Below, one piece after another: positions 52,150 to 60,098 of a stretch of 64,000 bases of DNA. The notes beneath the pieces are model-generated. The model was not told where the DNA came from. It did not search any database and saw nothing but the letters and a program-made list of their open reading frames with translations. This DNA comes from Enterobacter ludwigii (lineage in GTDB: Bacteria > Pseudomonadota > Gammaproteobacteria > Enterobacterales > Enterobacteriaceae), in contig CEFQ01000008.1 in the NCBI GenBank assembly GCA_900068845.1, positions 455,358-519,357 on the forward strand, written 5' to 3'. Made by a program: the position numbers and the translations under genes. The first letter of the stretch is position 1; every line of letters starts with the position of its first letter.

Positions 52150-53087
52150 GCGGTCCTCCTGAAAGCAATAACGCGACCGCTTGCCGCTTCACTGCTCAGC
52201 ACGATGAGCAGCACCGCGCCGGTGACCACGGTTTGCCACAGCGAGGGAATGCCCACCAGCAATAAGCCGTTTTGCAGGATGCGCAGCAGCAGCACGCCGA
52301 GCAGCGTGCCCAACAAACTGCAGGCACCGCCGGTAATGCGCGTTCCGCCCAGCACCACCGCGGCGATGGCTTCCAGCGCCAGACTGCCGCCGACCGTCAT
52401 CTCAACGTTGCGATAGGTGGCGATGTAGCAGGTCGCGGCGATGCCGCACAGCAGGCCGCTGATCATGAAGGTCGCGATACGCACCTGTGTGACAGGAATG
52501 CCCGCCAGCCGCGCTTTCTCCTCCGAGTTACCCGCTGCCAGCAGCCACAAACCGTAAGGCGTGTGACGTAACACCAGCCAGACGCAGGCCCAGACCAGCA
52601 CGATGATCCACGCCATCACCGGCAGTCCCAGCAGGGGATGCATGAGGCCGCTGGTTAAGCTACCGGGCAATCCGGATAACCACTGTCCACCGAGCAGCGC
52701 AAACAGCCCGGTACGCCACACGCCGAACAGACCGAGCGTGCCAACGATAGCCGGAATGCGGCCCATTACCACCACCAGTGCGGTAATCAGCCCGAGCAGC
52801 AAGCCGAGCAGCGGACCGGCCAACGCCGCCAGCCACGGCGAGTTGACCAGCAGCAATTGGCCGACGCCCCATGCGGCAACGCCCATCACCACGCCGACCG
52901 ACACATCCACGCCGCCCATGGCGATCACCAACGTCATACCTAGCGCGATGAGCAGCAGTTCGCTGCTGTTGCGCAGAATGGTGAGCAGGTTATCGACCGT
53001 CGCGAACCAGGGTGAAAACCAGGAAAAACCGGCGATGGCTAACAGGGCAATCGCCAGCAAGGCGATCTCCCGTGAAGTCATGTGCAT
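52146..53087 (-). CDS. Ribose-type ABC transporter permease (RbsC family), first of a pair
   Basis: A 313-residue permease paralogous to the next gene: ILRNSSELLLIALGMTLVIAMGGVDVSVGVVMGVAAW, GRIPAIVGTLGLFGVWRTGLFAL and LAGIPVTQVRIATFMISGLLCGIAATCYIATYRNVEMTVGGSLALEAIAAVVLGGT. Two different permease genes in one sugar-type system are typical of AI-2 (LsrCD) and similar transporters rather than of ribose. A second ATG codes for Met3 at 53081. Confidence 0.9.
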   Translation of the reverse strand: MHMTSREIALLAIALLAIAGFSWFSPWFATVDNLLTILRNSSELLLIALGMTLVIAMGGVDVSVGVVMGVAAWGVGQLLLVNSPWLAALAGPLLGLLLGLITALVVVMGRIPAIVGTLGLFGVWRTGLFALLGGQWLSGLPGSLTSGLMHPLLGLPVMAWIIVLVWACVWLVLRHTPYGLWLLAAGNSEEKARLAGIPVTQVRIATFMISGLLCGIAATCYIATYRNVEMTVGGSLALEAIAAVVLGGTRITGGACSLLGTLLGVLLLRILQNGLLLVGIPSLWQTVVTGAVLLIVLSSEAASGRVIAFRRTA

Positions 53088-53098
53088 GTGAAGCCCCG

Positions 53099-54070
53099 TT
53101 AGAATTTGAACTGATCGACATTCTCTTTGGTGAACACCGCAGGCGAACCGAGCAGCAACACGCCGGTTTTGCTATCAAACTTCACCGGTTCGGTGAAGCC
53201 TGGTACGCGGTTTTCGGCACTGAAGGCTTTGCCGTCAATCAGCTGTTTGCCCGCCCACACGGTGAGATAGCCGAGCTTCTCGGGGTCCCACAACACGGTG
53301 TAACCAAAAGCACCGCTTTTCAGATAGACGCGCGCGGTGTTTGGGCTACAGAAACCGCTGCCGATCACCTTGCCATTTTTACCTGCGGTCTCAATCGCCT
53401 GCGCCACGCCTGGGCACGTGGTCGATGCCATGGCGATCAGGCCTTTAATATCCGGATTGGCGGACATCAAATCGGTAGCAATCTGTGCCGCGCGACTGGC
53501 GGATCCGCCGGCATACTGCGGTTTGAGCAACGTGATGTTGGGATATTTGCTTTTGACCCGCTGCTGCATAAAGCCAATCCAACTGTTGAGGTTGGAGGCG
53601 GTGGCCTCGCCGGAGACGATGCCGATTTTGCCGTGATCGCCCACGCGCTTAACCATTTCATCAATAATGGCGTCACCTAGACCCTGATCGGTGGCCTGCG
53701 CCACGTAAACCGGGCGTCCGCTGTCGGGTGCGTCGCTGTCACTGGTGAACAGATGCACATTGTTGGCTTTCGCCTGCGCCAGCACCGGCGCGATGCTTGA
53801 TGCATCGAGCACGCTGATGCCAATCGCATTCACCTTCTGCGCGATCAGGTTCTGCACAATCTGCAACTGATCCATTGGATTGGTATCCACCGGGCCGCTG
53901 TACACGAACTCGACGCCCAAATCGCTGGCTGCACGTTTACCGCCCGCCTCCATCGCCTGAAAATAGGGAATACCGATGATCTGCGGCACAAAGGCCACTT
54001 TCTCGGCGGCAAGGGCATAACCTGAAAACAGTAATGAGAGAGAACAGACTGCAGTGGTAATTCGACGCAT
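53099..54070 (-). CDS. Sugar-type periplasmic binding protein (Peripla_BP_4, LsrB/RbsB-like)
   Basis: A 323-residue exported protein with signal peptide (RRITTAVCSLSLLFSGYALA, cleavage near AAEKV). The mature part reads VAFVPQIIGIPYFQAMEAGGKRAASDLGVEFVYSGPVDTNPMDQLQIVQNLIAQKVNAIGIS, with VSGEATASNLNSWIGFMQQRVKSKYPNITLL and GLIAMASTTCPGVAQAIETAG, close to rhamnose- or AI-2-type binding proteins. ATG 54070 follows AGGGGAAATAAAG. The ligand may be a nucleoside, pyrimidine or sugar; the sequence does not decide. Confidence 0.88.
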   Translation of the reverse strand: MRRITTAVCSLSLLFSGYALAAEKVAFVPQIIGIPYFQAMEAGGKRAASDLGVEFVYSGPVDTNPMDQLQIVQNLIAQKVNAIGISVLDASSIAPVLAQAKANNVHLFTSDSDAPDSGRPVYVAQATDQGLGDAIIDEMVKRVGDHGKIGIVSGEATASNLNSWIGFMQQRVKSKYPNITLLKPQYAGGSASRAAQIATDLMSANPDIKGLIAMASTTCPGVAQAIETAGKNGKVIGSGFCSPNTARVYLKSGAFGYTVLWDPEKLGYLTVWAGKQLIDGKAFSAENRVPGFTEPVKFDSKTGVLLLGSPAVFTKENVDQFKF

Positions 54071-54101
54071 CTTTATTTCCCCTGGGTTAATGGCATAACA
54101 A

Positions 54102-54869
54102 TTACTGATTCTCAAACGCGCGCGCATCGGGATGCGCGCCGGTAATGAGTGAAACGATTTCATCGGGTGAGGTTTCGGCATGACGGCGCTCGGCAATTTT
54201 TCGCCCACGGCGGAATACCACCATGCGATCGGCCACCGCGAACACATCGCTGATGTTGTGGCTGATCAGCACCACCGCGCAGCCGCGTTCAGCGAGTCGG
54301 CGTGTAAGCTGCAAAACCTTCTGCGTCTCGGCCACCGCCAGCGCGGCGGTGGGTTCATCCATGATCACCAGTTGCGCGTTAAGGTTGAGCGCGCGACAGA
54401 TCGCCACCGCCTGACGCTGTCCGCCGGAGAGACTGCCGACCGAGGCTTCGGCATCGGAGATGTGTGCATCCAGATCCTTTAACAGTTGATCAACCTGCTC
54501 GCGCATCTCCCGGCGTCGCAGGAAAGGAATGCCCAGCACGCGCCGCTTGAGCTCACGACCAAGAAACACGTTTTCCGCAATGCTGAGGTTCTCCGCCAGC
54601 GCCAGCTCCTGATAAATGGTGGCGATACCGTGTTCGGATGCCTGGCGCGGCGAACTGAATTTCACCGCTTTACCCTCGATCCATAACTCGCCGTCGCTGG
54701 CGCTGTATGCGCCCGACAGCACTTTGGTGAAGGTGGATTTGCCCGCGCCGTTGTCACCCAGCAGCGCGAGAACTTCACCGCGATGAATACTGAGATTCAC
54801 CTGATTGAGGGCGGTTAAGGCGCCAAAGCGTTTGCAGATGTTGCGCGCTTCAATAAAACACGTCGTCAT
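54102..54869 (-). CDS. Single-domain sugar-type ABC transporter ATPase
   Basis: A 255-residue ATPase with Walker A GDNGAGKST, Q-loop IYQELALAENLSIAENVFLGREL, signature SLSGGQRQAVAICRAL and Walker B VIMDEPTAALAV, all typical of the N-terminal half of RbsA/XylG ATPases (which normally have two ABC domains, about 500 residues). Here a single domain stands alone, as in FrcA-type systems. A TGACG overlap links it to the TenA-like gene (ATGA). GGGAGGCAAG precedes the start. It is similar to the ATPase at 60099-60881. Confidence 0.9.
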   Translation of the reverse strand: MTTCFIEARNICKRFGALTALNQVNLSIHRGEVLALLGDNGAGKSTFTKVLSGAYSASDGELWIEGKAVKFSSPRQASEHGIATIYQELALAENLSIAENVFLGRELKRRVLGIPFLRRREMREQVDQLLKDLDAHISDAEASVGSLSGGQRQAVAICRALNLNAQLVIMDEPTAALAVAETQKVLQLTRRLAERGCAVVLISHNISDVFAVADRMVVFRRGRKIAERRHAETSPDEIVSLITGAHPDARAFENQ

Positions 54870-55525
54870 CTTGCCTCCCCGGCACTCAGATAGGCGGCGC
54901 TGTGGAAATCGATCTCCCACTGCAGTACCTGCGCGTAGAGATCGGATAAACGCTGCTTTTCCTCTTCCGCCAATGCCAGCGCGCTGCGGTCCAATTCGGC
55001 TTTCAACCATAACGCCTGTTGGTGAAACGCTTCTTCGGCATGCATATCGACCCAATGACGAATGTCATCATCCAGCAGCGGCTGAGCGCTGACGCGGGCG
55101 CACCAGTGGTAATACATCCACTCGGCACCAAACATTAGGGTCAGAATTTCGGCAAAACTGCCCTGCTTTGCCACGTGAAACATGCCATCGCGAAACGCGG
55201 TGACGCCGGGCAGATCATCGGGATAATCCAATGGGTTGATGTGGCGGCGCGCCAGCACCTCCTCAAACCAGGCGATTTGCGTATCCACCAGCGCATTCAG
55301 CACGCCGATTAGCCAGCGTTGCTGACGAATATCGGGCGCTTTGCTCACCGCCAGCGCGAAGATATTGATAGCGGTGGCGACGAAGTTACCTTCAAACACC
55401 AGATAGCGGTTAAACACCGCGTCGGGCAGCTGATTGCGCTCAATATCTCTCACAAACGGATGTTGTTGCATCGCCTGCCACAGTGCGTGGTGCTGCTGCA
55501 GAAGCTGGTCAGTAAAGCTGTTCAT
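54866..55525 (-). CDS. TenA family protein with altered active site (TenA_E-like)
   Basis: A 219-residue all-helical TenA/thiaminase II-family protein. HPFVRDIERNQLPDAVFNRYLVFEGNF aligns with the TenA substrate helix, where Asp44 of B. subtilis is Glu45 here. The nucleophile Cys135 region is FGAEWMYYHW with Ala134-Glu135 and no Cys. The C-terminal WEIDFHSAAY keeps the catalytic Glu (Glu204). Cys-lacking TenA_E proteins are known in plants and act as aminohydrolases on thiamine degradation products. The ATG overlaps the stop of the BtpA-like gene (TAATG). Confidence 0.82.
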   Translation of the reverse strand: MNSFTDQLLQQHHALWQAMQQHPFVRDIERNQLPDAVFNRYLVFEGNFVATAINIFALAVSKAPDIRQQRWLIGVLNALVDTQIAWFEEVLARRHINPLDYPDDLPGVTAFRDGMFHVAKQGSFAEILTLMFGAEWMYYHWCARVSAQPLLDDDIRHWVDMHAEEAFHQQALWLKAELDRSALALAEEEKQRLSDLYAQVLQWEIDFHSAAYLSAGEAR

Positions 55526-56370
55526 TACGCTTCCTCCAGCGCCGCTTGCGCCACGGACATAAAGTGCTTCACGCGCGCGCGTTCTACCTCGTTCCACCAC
55601 ACGCCATCGACTTTCAGGGTGCTGGCAACAATCACGCCTTGCGTGCGGCCAAGAATCTGGCACACGTTGGCGGGCGTGACACCGGAACCGACCAGCAGCG
55701 GCAGCTCGGTGGCGGCGCGGATTTCGTCGATCTCATCCAGCGTGGCGCTGTCGCCGGTGCGTTGCCCGGTGGCGATCACTGCATCGGCTTCGAAGAAATC
55801 AACGTCGCGTGTGAGCTCCTGAATCGAGCGGTCGGCCACGATGGCGTGGCTACCGTGTTTGACGTGGCTATCGGCAAACACACGGATATGTTCGGCGCGA
55901 AGCTGGCTGCGGTAGCGCAGCGCTTTCGCTGCCGCACCCTCAATAAAGCCTTCGTTGGCGATATAGGCGTTCGCCCATTGATTGACACGCACAAAATCTG
56001 CGCCGCCCGCTAAGGCGGTAGCAAAGGCAGGAATGGCGGCGTTCGCCAATACGTTAATCCCCAATGGCACGCCAAAACGTTCGCGAATCTTCTCCGTTAT
56101 CACCGCCATAAAGGCTGCGGTTTCCGGGCCAATATCGTCTGGTTTAGCAAAAGGAATATCGCCGTGGTTTTCGATAATCAAACCATGCACGCCACCAGAA
56201 ATATAATTTTCAGCATCGCGTAGCGCACGCTCAATAATATCTGACAGTGGTTTCCCACGATATTTAGGCGCCCCTGGAAAAGCATCGCAATGCACGACGC
56301 CAATCACTGCTTTCTTTCTGGAAAAAATATCTTGTATTGCGCTAACTTTTCCTGCTGATATAGAAACCAT
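55525..56370 (-). CDS. BtpA/SgcQ family TIM-barrel protein
   Basis: A 281-residue protein of the BtpA family: KKAVIGVVHCDAFPGAPKYRGKPLSDIIERALRDAENYISGGVHGLIIENHGDIPF, then LGINVLANAAIPAFATALAGGADFVRVNQWANAYI, FADSHVKHGSHAI, AVIATGQRTGDSA and LPLLVGSGVTPANVCQIL. BtpA-like proteins are (beta/alpha)8 barrels; some act in sugar catabolism (SgcQ), and a cyanobacterial member affects photosystem I. The molecular role here is unknown. The ATG at 56370 follows GGTGGAGAAG; an in-frame ATG at 56397 is possible. First gene of the minus-strand operon. Confidence 0.88.
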   Translation of the reverse strand: MVSISAGKVSAIQDIFSRKKAVIGVVHCDAFPGAPKYRGKPLSDIIERALRDAENYISGGVHGLIIENHGDIPFAKPDDIGPETAAFMAVITEKIRERFGVPLGINVLANAAIPAFATALAGGADFVRVNQWANAYIANEGFIEGAAAKALRYRSQLRAEHIRVFADSHVKHGSHAIVADRSIQELTRDVDFFEADAVIATGQRTGDSATLDEIDEIRAATELPLLVGSGVTPANVCQILGRTQGVIVASTLKVDGVWWNEVERARVKHFMSVAQAALEEA

Positions 56371-56398
56371 CTTCTCCACCTTATTAACGAGAACCATT

Positions 56399-57268
56399 AT
56401 GCAAATTTATGTTGCAGGGAATATTGTTGTTGATGAAACCTGGTCGATTATCGATCTTCCGCAAAAAGGCGCCTCTATTCACGGCGTTAAAGTCTCGCAG
56501 GATATTGGCGGCAAAGGCGCTAATCAGGCGATTGTTATTGCACGCTGTGGTATCGATACGCGATTAATTGCTGCCATCGGTGACGACAGTAATGGCCAGT
56601 GGCTGCGTGAAAAAATAGCGCAAGAGCCGGTTACGCTACTCCCCACTGAATATTCATCATCGCCTAGCGACGCCTCAATTATTTTAAACAGCCGCGATGG
56701 CGATAATGCCATTATTACCACGACGGCGGCGGCAGACACATTAACCGTTGAGCAGATGCTGCCTTATTTAGCCGATGCTCAAGCAGGCGATATTTTGTTG
56801 CAGCAAGGCAACTTCTCTATTGAGAAAACGCGCCTCCTTTTCATGTGGGCAAAAGCCAACGGCTTGAAAACAGTTTTTAATCCCTCGCCGGTCAATGCTG
56901 ACTTCGCGCAACTTTGGCCACTGGTCGATATCGCGGTTGTCAATCAGCTGGAAGCGGAGTTGCTGCAACCCGCTGGCGTGAGCAGCTTAATCATCACCCA
57001 GGGCGCGGCGGGCGCCTGGCTAATCAATGAAACGGAACGCCACTTCTGCCCGGCAGCGCCGGTGCGCGCGGTGGACAGCACTGGCGCGGGTGATACCTTC
57101 CTCGCCGTGCTGCTCGCGTCCTCGCTGTTACGCGGCGTGGAACCCGATGCACTTGCCTTACACCACGCCAGCCTGGCCGCCGCGATGACGGTAGGTCGCA
57201 CCGGCACCGTTAACGCTTTTCCCAGCCAGCAAGAACTCGCTGCGCTGCTTGCCACGCGCAGCGAGTAA
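56399..57268 (+). CDS. PfkB/ribokinase family sugar or nucleoside kinase
   Basis: A 289-residue kinase. Both PfkB signatures are present: IGGKGANQAIVIARCG (about 35-52) near the start and the anion-hole DSTGAGDTF (about 220-228) with the catalytic Asp. AIGDDSNGQWLREKI and LITQGAAGAWLINE are typical of ribokinase. It is divergent from the BtpA-like gene by only 28 bases and ends 4 bases from the convergent binding-protein gene. The substrate could be a sugar, nucleoside or hydroxymethylpyrimidine-like alcohol, since ThiD belongs to the same superfamily. Confidence 0.88.
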   Translation: MQIYVAGNIVVDETWSIIDLPQKGASIHGVKVSQDIGGKGANQAIVIARCGIDTRLIAAIGDDSNGQWLREKIAQEPVTLLPTEYSSSPSDASIILNSRDGDNAIITTTAAADTLTVEQMLPYLADAQAGDILLQQGNFSIEKTRLLFMWAKANGLKTVFNPSPVNADFAQLWPLVDIAVVNQLEAELLQPAGVSSLIITQGAAGAWLINETERHFCPAAPVRAVDSTGAGDTFLAVLLASSLLRGVEPDALALHHASLAAAMTVGRTGTVNAFPSQQELAALLATRSE

Positions 57269-57272
57269 TCTG

Positions 57273-58223
57273 TTACTTAAACAGCGGACGGTAGCTATCG
57301 ACGTTCGCTTTGGTTACCACGGTGGCCGGGACCAGAATGGTTTTGCTCACCGTTTTGCCTTCAGAAAGCGCGTTCAATGCTTTCAACGCCTCTTCACCCA
57401 TCTTTTTTGGATCCTGCTGCAACACGGCGGTGACGTAGCCGCCATCAATACCGCTGATGGCTTTTGCCGTCAGATCCCAGCCAAATACTTTGATATCTTT
57501 CTGGCGGCCCTGATTTTCCACTGCCGCAATCGCTCCGAGCAATGCCGGTTCACCGGTGGCGTAAATTGCGGTTAAGTCAGGATTGCCGGTGATCAGGTTT
57601 TCCGCTGCCGTCATGGCGTTGTCCTGAATATTCTGCCCATCCACCACATCGGCGACGGTGATATTGCTGTTACTTTTAATCGTCTCTTCGAAGCCTTTCT
57701 GCCGCTGGTTCTGAATTGCCGAATTTAATGCGCCAACAATACCGACACGCGCTTTGCCGCCCATCTCTTTCGCCACGTAATCGACAAAATATTTACCGAG
57801 GATTTTGCCGCCTTCGAGATTATCCACGCCGACCTGTGCCGCTTGCGGACCGGCGGGTAATACCGCATCAATGGCAATGACGGGAATTTTTGCGGCGGCG
57901 GCTTCTTTAATCGCTGGCATAATGCCATTGACGTCAATGGCATCAACTAAAATACCTTTCACACCTTGCTGAATATAGTTTTCAATCGCATCGTTCTGCG
58001 CCACAGGATTATCGGTGGCATTGAAAATAACCAACTCTTTACCGCTGGCTTTTGCCGCTTCTTGCGCACCCTGATTCATGAGATTAAAGAACAGCGCCTG
58101 CTGATTAATTTGTACCAACGCATAAGTCGGCGCGGCCTGCGCCAGGGAGAAAAATGAACCCGCAGAAATTAAGGTGGAAGCCAAAACCAATGAACGCAGT
58201 TTTCCGGTGAAAGATAACATCAT
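57273..58223 (-). CDS. Ribose-type periplasmic binding protein (RbsB family)
   Basis: A 316-residue exported protein: signal peptide LRSLVLASTLISAGSFFSLAQA, then YALVQINQQALFFNLMNQGAQEAAKASGKELVIFNATDNPVAQNDAIENYIQQGVKGILVDAIDVNG, GVDNLEGGKILGKYFVDYV and ATGEPALLGAIAAVENQGRQKDIKVFGWD. This is the Peripla_BP_4 pattern of the ribose/allose family. GAGGAACACC precedes the ATG codons at 58223 and 58220. It probably serves the ATPase and permease at 60099-61901, across the regulator gene. Confidence 0.9.
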   Translation of the reverse strand: MMLSFTGKLRSLVLASTLISAGSFFSLAQAAPTYALVQINQQALFFNLMNQGAQEAAKASGKELVIFNATDNPVAQNDAIENYIQQGVKGILVDAIDVNGIMPAIKEAAAAKIPVIAIDAVLPAGPQAAQVGVDNLEGGKILGKYFVDYVAKEMGGKARVGIVGALNSAIQNQRQKGFEETIKSNSNITVADVVDGQNIQDNAMTAAENLITGNPDLTAIYATGEPALLGAIAAVENQGRQKDIKVFGWDLTAKAISGIDGGYVTAVLQQDPKKMGEEALKALNALSEGKTVSKTILVPATVVTKANVDSYRPLFK

Positions 58224-58319
58224 GGTGTTCCTCGTCGGGAATAAAGAATAATCAGCGTTTCCCAGCCTTAAGACACTGAGATTATTTTTTGGCGGGCAAA
58301 TATCGATAGCGTGATGTAC

Positions 58320-58339
58320 ACACGGCAACGTTGCCGTGT
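58320..58339. promoter_or_regulatory. 20-base perfect palindrome upstream of the ribose-type binding protein
   Basis: ACACGGCAACGTTGCCGTGT is fully palindromic with a central CG and lies 97-116 bases upstream of the start at 58223. This fits an operator of a LacI-type or other dimeric regulator. It differs from the palindromes at 59835 and 60007. On the plus strand it is followed by TTTT, so a hairpin terminator is a less likely reading, as no plus-strand gene ends here. Confidence 0.55.
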
Positions 58340-58565
58340 TTTTACAGCGACCTGCTTAAGTTTTTTTCGGTAACCCATCCGCTAGGAATACCTGGTGAAA
58401 TAACTTAAGTCGGTTTGGGAATGGATTCCCGGTAATGCGGTAAACTGTGCATACAATTCGCTGAGTGACTTTTTTTGTCAAGTGTTTATTTACGCGCCAG
58501 TGAATACAGGAAAGCGCTGTATCAGCTGTGCTTATGTGTGTTACAGATATTGCGGCGCTTAGTGA

Positions 58566-58723
58566 GGTCGCCATTTTTGGCGCAATGCTTGTCAGTTACT
58601 TCAATAACCGAGCGCACACATTGTAGCGGCGCAATTCATTGCGCGATAAATCGCGCCGCTACGGAATGTGCGGTGTTTTGATGCGGCGCTTAAGTGAACG
58701 GTATTACCCCATTTATGGCGACC
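58566..58723. repeat. Palindromic intergenic element, copy 9 (complete composite form)
   Basis: A 158-base element bounded by the inverted ends GGTCGCCAT (58566-58574) and ATGGCGACC (58715-58723). The core is GTAGCGGCGC (58623-58632) and GCGCCGCTAC (58653-58662) around AATTCATTGCGCGATAAATC. The right flank CTTAAGTGAACGGTATTACCCCATTT matches the copies at 32640 and 47267. This is the only copy here with both ends intact. Confidence 0.85.
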
Positions 58724-58746
58724 AATAACTCAATATGGCGAGGACT

Positions 58747-59763
58747 ATGAATACCAAACGCGTGCTGTTATCCGACGTGGCACAGTTAGCCGGGCTTTCC
58801 AAAGCCACGGTCTCTCGCTATATGAATCACAGCATTGTATTGCCGCAGGAGACGATTGATCGCATCGAAGCAGCGATACGTCAGCTCGATTATCGCGGCA
58901 ACAGCCTGGCGCGGCGCCTGAGCAAAGGCGGCAGCGAAACCCTCGGCCTGGTGCTACCCGATATCACTAACTCCTTTTTTGCTGAACTGGCCGATGCCGC
59001 AGAAGAAGCGGCGTCAGCGCGGGGTTACAGTTTGGTGCTGTGCATCACCCGCAACAATCCCGACAAAGAAGCACAGTTCATTCGCTGGCTGGATACACGT
59101 CAGGTTGATGGTCTGCTGTTCACCACCAACCGCCCGGATAACGGCCTGTTGCGTAAAGAGATCCAGCGCCATCAGCATATTGTGTTACTTGATGAAGATA
59201 TTCCCGGCAGCAGCGTACCAAAAGTGTTTGCCGACAACGTGCAAGGTGGGCGTATCGCCACGGAACACCTCATCGCCGCTGGACATCGTCATATTGCGTT
59301 TATCGGTGGCCCGGAACAGTTAATGAGTGTGCGCGAACGTTATCTCGGCTTCTGCACCGCAATGAAGCAAGCCGGTTTGGCGATACCGGACGAATGGGTG
59401 ATGTACGGCAACTACGCACGCGAGTTCGGCCAGCAGGCCTTGCAGCAACTGTTTAGCCAGTCGTCACGCCCTTCAGCGGTATTTGCGGCCAGTGATTATT
59501 TGGTGCTGGGATTGCTGGATGGTTTACGCGCCAGTGGATTACAGGCACCAGATGCCCTTTCACTGGTTGGCTTTGATGACGCCAACTATACCGACCTGAC
59601 GCAGCCGCGTATCTCGACCATCCGCCAGCCCGCACGGCAACTGGGTTATACCGCAGTGGACATCATGCTACGCCTGCTCAATAACGACACCACTATCCCG
59701 CTGGAAACGCGCCTGCCCGTCGAATGGGTGGGACGCGATTCAATCCAGATTTGCCTTAGCTGA
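58747..59763 (+). CDS. LacI family transcriptional regulator
   Basis: A 338-residue repressor. The first about 60 residues contain the LacI helix-turn-helix and hinge: TKRVLLSDVAQLAGLSKATVSRYMNHS ... RIEAAIRQLDYRGNSLARRLSKGGSETLGLVLPDITNSFF. The sugar-binding core follows with HRHIAFIGGPEQLMSVRERYLGF and SLVGFDDANYTDLTQPRISTIRQPARQLG. The ATG at 58747 has a GAGGA just upstream; an in-frame ATG at 58735 would add four residues. It lies directly before two identical palindromes and the ABC operon at 60099, which it most likely controls. Confidence 0.92.
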   Translation: MNTKRVLLSDVAQLAGLSKATVSRYMNHSIVLPQETIDRIEAAIRQLDYRGNSLARRLSKGGSETLGLVLPDITNSFFAELADAAEEAASARGYSLVLCITRNNPDKEAQFIRWLDTRQVDGLLFTTNRPDNGLLRKEIQRHQHIVLLDEDIPGSSVPKVFADNVQGGRIATEHLIAAGHRHIAFIGGPEQLMSVRERYLGFCTAMKQAGLAIPDEWVMYGNYAREFGQQALQQLFSQSSRPSAVFAASDYLVLGLLDGLRASGLQAPDALSLVGFDDANYTDLTQPRISTIRQPARQLGYTAVDIMLRLLNNDTTIPLETRLPVEWVGRDSIQICLS

Positions 59764-59834
59764 ACCACGATGGCGCAAAATTGCACAACATTGGCGCAAA
59801 TGTTGATCAATGCAGTGACATTGAGCGGCGTGAG

Positions 59835-59848
59835 GTAAACCGGTTTAC
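59835..59848. promoter_or_regulatory. LacI-type operator 1
   Basis: GTAAACCGGTTTAC is a perfect 14-base palindrome with a central CG, the normal layout of LacI/GalR-family operators. It lies 72 bases after the stop of the LacI-type gene and 250 bases before the ABC operon. The same 14 bases recur at 60007. Confidence 0.85.
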
Positions 59849-60006
59849 TAAACATTAAATTATTAACCTGCTGAATTTGAATCAGTTTTACGCTTGCCAA
59901 ACTGTCTATATTCTAACCTGGCACAGAAGCTGCAACGTTCCCAGCGGCAAACAAATATCGTTGTAACCTATTGCTCTGTAAGTTCGGATAATAATTTATC
60001 TGGCAG

Positions 60007-60020
60007 GTAAACCGGTTTAC
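60007..60020. promoter_or_regulatory. LacI-type operator 2
   Basis: A second exact copy of GTAAACCGGTTTAC, also followed by TA-GAC/TA-AAC. The centres of the two sites are 172 bases apart. It lies 78 bases before the ATPase start and probably overlaps the promoter. The rest of 59764-60098 is AT-rich, without any gene. Confidence 0.85.
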
Positions 60021-60098
60021 TAGACTGTAAATGGTGTCAGATAAGGCATTTTTCGCGCTAACAGAGCCTGTTCCCGGCAACCGATTGGGAGTGTTCAG

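Noticed and set aside
54871-55055. Extended start of the sugar-type ATPase at 55055
   Set aside because: The extension lies within the TenA-like gene and has no ABC-domain similarity; the ATG at 54869 has a strong GGGAGG site and an ATGA overlap.
58224-58320. CTGAGA at about 58273 as part of a TPP riboswitch
   Set aside because: It is on the plus strand, away from any plus-strand thiamine gene, and the other conserved TPP elements are missing. The BtpA/TenA operon has only 28 bases before its first gene, so no riboswitch fits there.
11904-58723. Repeated palindromes as a possible CRISPR array
   Set aside because: The copies are scattered over 47 kb, one per intergenic gap, with no regular spacers and no cas genes.
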